Source of the DNA: Acidobacteriota bacterium
GTDB lineage: Bacteria > Acidobacteriota > Terriglobia > Terriglobales > Acidobacteriaceae
Direction of reading: 5' to 3'
Length of the DNA: 7,365 nucleotides
NCBI GenBank assembly: GCA_003225615.1
Contig: QIAS01000037.1
Span: 3,485 to 10,849 of the forward strand
The notes under the pieces are model-generated. The model did not search any database. It saw only the letters and a program-made list of their open reading frames with translations, and had not been told where the DNA came from. The position numbers and the translations under genes were made by a program. Below are positions 6,095 through 7,365 of the stretch, in pieces (the first letter of the stretch is position 1; each line of letters starts with the position of its first letter).

Positions 6095-6789
6095 CGGGTA
6101 GCGGTCTGGCATATAAGTGAAGAATAGGTCGGCGATCCGAACCGCCAATTCCAAATGCGTCGGGTGCCCGGCAAGCGCAGAGACACGATCGTCAGCACCT
6201 TCTTTTTTTGTGTTCTTAGCTGGTTACGGCGAGAGCGGACGTTCAACGCATTTACCCATGCCAGCGTGCAGACGACGCCCTGTTGGCGAGCATATTCCAG
6301 AACCGGAACATTCAGCAGGAATTGTAGCCCGTGGCCTCTCCAGCGGGGCGTTATAAAAGTATCGAACTGCGCGGCGTGGTTTGCGGGAATGCGCAGAAAT
6401 CCACCAACTTCCTTCATTGCGACGTCGGTAAATGTCATCCAGGTATACGCGACCACCTCTTCGCGGACGGTGCCGATTGCGACTACATCCCCATTGCGAA
6501 GGCGAAGGCAAACCTCGTGTGATGGCACTTCCAAGAGGCTCAGCTGCCGACAAGCGGCGGCGCACTCTTCATCGCCCCGGTAGAGGCGAACAGTAAACTC
6601 CGGGTATAGCTTCCTTGTAGCGGCTGGCCTGGTCAGATCTGCGACAAAGACGTCGTATACGTTCAGGAATGATCGGGTGCTCTGGCGAATGGCTTCCCGC
6701 AGAAGGGAAAACAAGCCATCCTGCAGCCAGAGTTTCCTTGCGGTTACGAACCGGTGTCTCGCGTGCTGCTCCCCAGCACCACTCGACAT
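6067..6789 (-). CDS. GNAT-family N-acetyltransferase
   Basis: Starting at ATG 6789 the protein has 240 residues. An N-terminal helical part (FVTARKLWLQDGLFSLLREA) and a strand region (FTVRLYRG) lead into the GNAT fold. Motif A is FDTFITPRWRGHGLQFLLN (about 142-160), with the acetyl-CoA pyrophosphate loop R-x-x-G-x-G at R149-G154. The segment AWVNALNVRSRRN (about 177-189) fits the following CoA-binding part. The substrate cannot be read from sequence. The frame stays open to ATG 6909 (280 residues), with another ATG at 6834. 6789 is preferred because AGGGGG lies 5 nt upstream and a consensus -10 lies 44 nt upstream, but this is not certain. The last 28 bp overlap the 3' end of the convergent M1-type peptidase gene, so the C-terminal dozen residues are probably a non-conserved tail. 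Confidence 0.83.
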   Translation of the reverse strand: MSSGAGEQHARHRFVTARKLWLQDGLFSLLREAIRQSTRSFLNVYDVFVADLTRPAATRKLYPEFTVRLYRGDEECAAACRQLSLLEVPSHEVCLRLRNGDVVAIGTVREEVVAYTWMTFTDVAMKEVGGFLRIPANHAAQFDTFITPRWRGHGLQFLLNVPVLEYARQQGVVCTLAWVNALNVRSRRNQLRTQKKKVLTIVSLRLPGTRRIWNWRFGSPTYSSLICQTATRQRAAVSSV

Positions 6790-6794
6790 CAGAG

Positions 6795-6800
6795 CCCCCT
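6795..6800 (-). promoter_or_regulatory. Ribosome binding site AGGGGG for the GNAT gene
   Basis: On the minus strand AGGGGG lies 5 nt before ATG 6789. It can pair with the anti-Shine-Dalgarno sequence with one G-U wobble. The alternative ATG at 6834 has only AGG at 6 nt, and ATG 6909 has nothing comparable. Confidence 0.4.
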
Positions 6801-6832
6801 GCGCGGCGGATACAGAAATAGGGGGAAGTGAC

Positions 6833-6838
6833 ATTATA
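6833..6838 (-). promoter_or_regulatory. Consensus -10 TATAAT upstream of the GNAT gene
   Basis: The minus strand carries a perfect TATAAT whose last bases overlap the in-frame ATG at 6834. Transcription beginning about 7 nt downstream would exclude ATG 6834 and ATG 6909 and leave a leader of about 36 nt before ATG 6789. No good -35 is seen at 17 nt, so the assignment rests on the -10 alone. Confidence 0.38.
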
Positions 6839-7063
6839 TACCTGTTGTCCAGTTCAGCACGAATTCCCGCCACTTTTCCCGAAACAGGACCTCCGCGTGG
6901 TTGAACCATCGATTAGCCCGGCTGCGGCAATCGAGTTCTTCGCTAAGCATTAGTAAATAGGCGCTTTGAATGCACCCTCTGTGACGAGCCGGATGTCCCG
7001 ACAGTGGAATGCGAGGTGCATAGGTCGAGCCGTCAGCGTAAATGAGACTTCGGGGTCAGAAAC

Positions 7064-7067
7064 GGAG
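7064..7067 (+). promoter_or_regulatory. Ribosome binding site GGAG for the response-regulator gene
   Basis: GGAG lies 9 nt before ATG 7077. It supports that ATG over the in-frame alternatives GTG 6981 and ATG 6993, which lack a comparable site. Confidence 0.45.
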
Positions 7068-7076
7068 CTGAAATCC

Positions 7077-7365
7077 ATGCCACCATGCGGTTCGACAGCA
7101 ACGGAAAATAAGGTTCCAGGGCGAGGGGAAACAATTCTGCTTGTAGAAGACGAGGCATTTGTAAGGGAAGTCACCTGCTGTGTGCTGCAATCCGCAGGTT
7201 ATGAAGTTCTATCGACGGCTAATGCTGAGGAGGCGCTTTGGACTTTTTGCCGGCATGAAGGGCCGGTGCACCTGCTTCTGACCGATATGGTCATGCCTGG
7301 CAAGAATGGCCCTGAGTTGGCTGCGGAACTGGAAGCGCTGTCTCCGGGAATGAAGACAATCCTTA
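7077..7365 (+). CDS. Response-regulator receiver (REC) domain protein, 3' end outside the window
   Basis: Ninety-six codons are visible. After a polar leader of about 18 residues comes ETILLVEDEAFVREV, the first strand of a CheY-like receiver domain, with D25 and E26 forming the acidic metal pocket. LLLTDMVMPGKNGPEL contains the phosphoacceptor D70 and the usual M-P-G-x-x-G loop. The visible part ends in the strand MKTIL, just before the conserved Thr/Ser. The protein would be phosphorylated on D70 by a histidine kinase. Whether it is a single-domain regulator or has an output domain cannot be known here. Phrases like GETILLVEDE are common in receiver domains attached to hybrid kinases, and the frame stays open upstream to 6957. 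However, a stop at 6954-6956 rules out a longer upstream kinase in this frame. Confidence 0.88.
   Translation, partial: MPPCGSTATENKVPGRGETILLVEDEAFVREVTCCVLQSAGYEVLSTANAEEALWTFCRHEGPVHLLLTDMVMPGKNGPELAAELEALSPGMKTIL

Larger units (their letters stand above)
6790..7076. other. Divergent intergenic region between GNAT and response-regulator genes
   Basis: This stretch holds the candidate -10 and ribosome binding site of the GNAT gene on the minus strand and the ribosome binding site of the response-regulator gene on the plus strand. Both adjacent frames remain open through part of it, so either gene could begin further out (6909 on the minus strand, 6993 on the plus strand). A minus-strand frame at 6950-7174 runs antisense to the receiver gene and shows no protein-like character. 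I see no repeats, RNA gene or terminator here. Confidence 0.4.

Noticed and set aside
6950..7174. 74-residue minus-strand frame opposite the receiver gene start
   Set aside because: It overlaps the clear receiver domain antisense and shows no recognisable motif or ribosome binding site.

Overview
The window looks like a soil acidobacterial chromosome (Terriglobia type). This is inferred from moderately high GC, a stand-alone SpoIIE/RsbU-type phosphatase with no sensor domain, a secreted TPR-peptidase, and several genes with a -10 hexamer but no ribosome binding site just before the start codon. No 16S or other phylogenetic marker is present, so the assignment is tentative. There are no RNA genes, insertion sequences, CRISPR arrays, phage genes or long repeats. 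The window is almost fully coding: five complete genes whose products or folds can be named or partly named, one complete gene of unknown function, and two genes cut by the window edges.

Layout. (1) On the minus strand at the left edge lie the first 23 codons of a gene resembling a class-I glutamine amidotransferase / peptidase C26 protein. Upstream of it, co-directional, is a 102-residue protein with two membrane segments. (2) Divergent from these, on the plus strand, is a 245-residue cytosolic protein of unknown function that appears to be read from a leaderless mRNA. (3) Converging on it with only 3 bp between stops is a minus-strand pair: a secreted TPR protein with a gluzincin (HELTH...E) protease domain, followed by a SpoIIE/PPM-fold phosphatase that lacks an aspartate expected in its metal centre. 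(4) Divergent from the TPR-protease, about 39 bp away, is a large exported M1-type zinc peptidase (854 residues). It keeps the zinc ligands but not the GAMEN aminopeptidase motif. (5) Its 3' end overlaps by 28 bp the end of a convergent minus-strand GNAT acetyltransferase. (6) On the plus strand at the right edge begins a response-regulator receiver domain, cut by the window end.

How the genes may work together. The most suggestive unit is 1212-6094: two exported zinc proteases of the gluzincin type, divergently transcribed from a very small shared region, with an apparently inactivated regulatory phosphatase behind one of them. This could be an envelope protein turnover or nutrient-acquisition locus with partner-switch regulation, but that is inference from gene order alone. 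The flanking genes show no obvious link to it. No clearly new multi-gene system can be demonstrated from the sequence. The strongest unusual features are the degenerate phosphatase, the M1 protease without GAMEN, the gluzincin divergon, and the repeated TA(A/G)AAT-N7/8-start pattern that suggests leaderless transcription.
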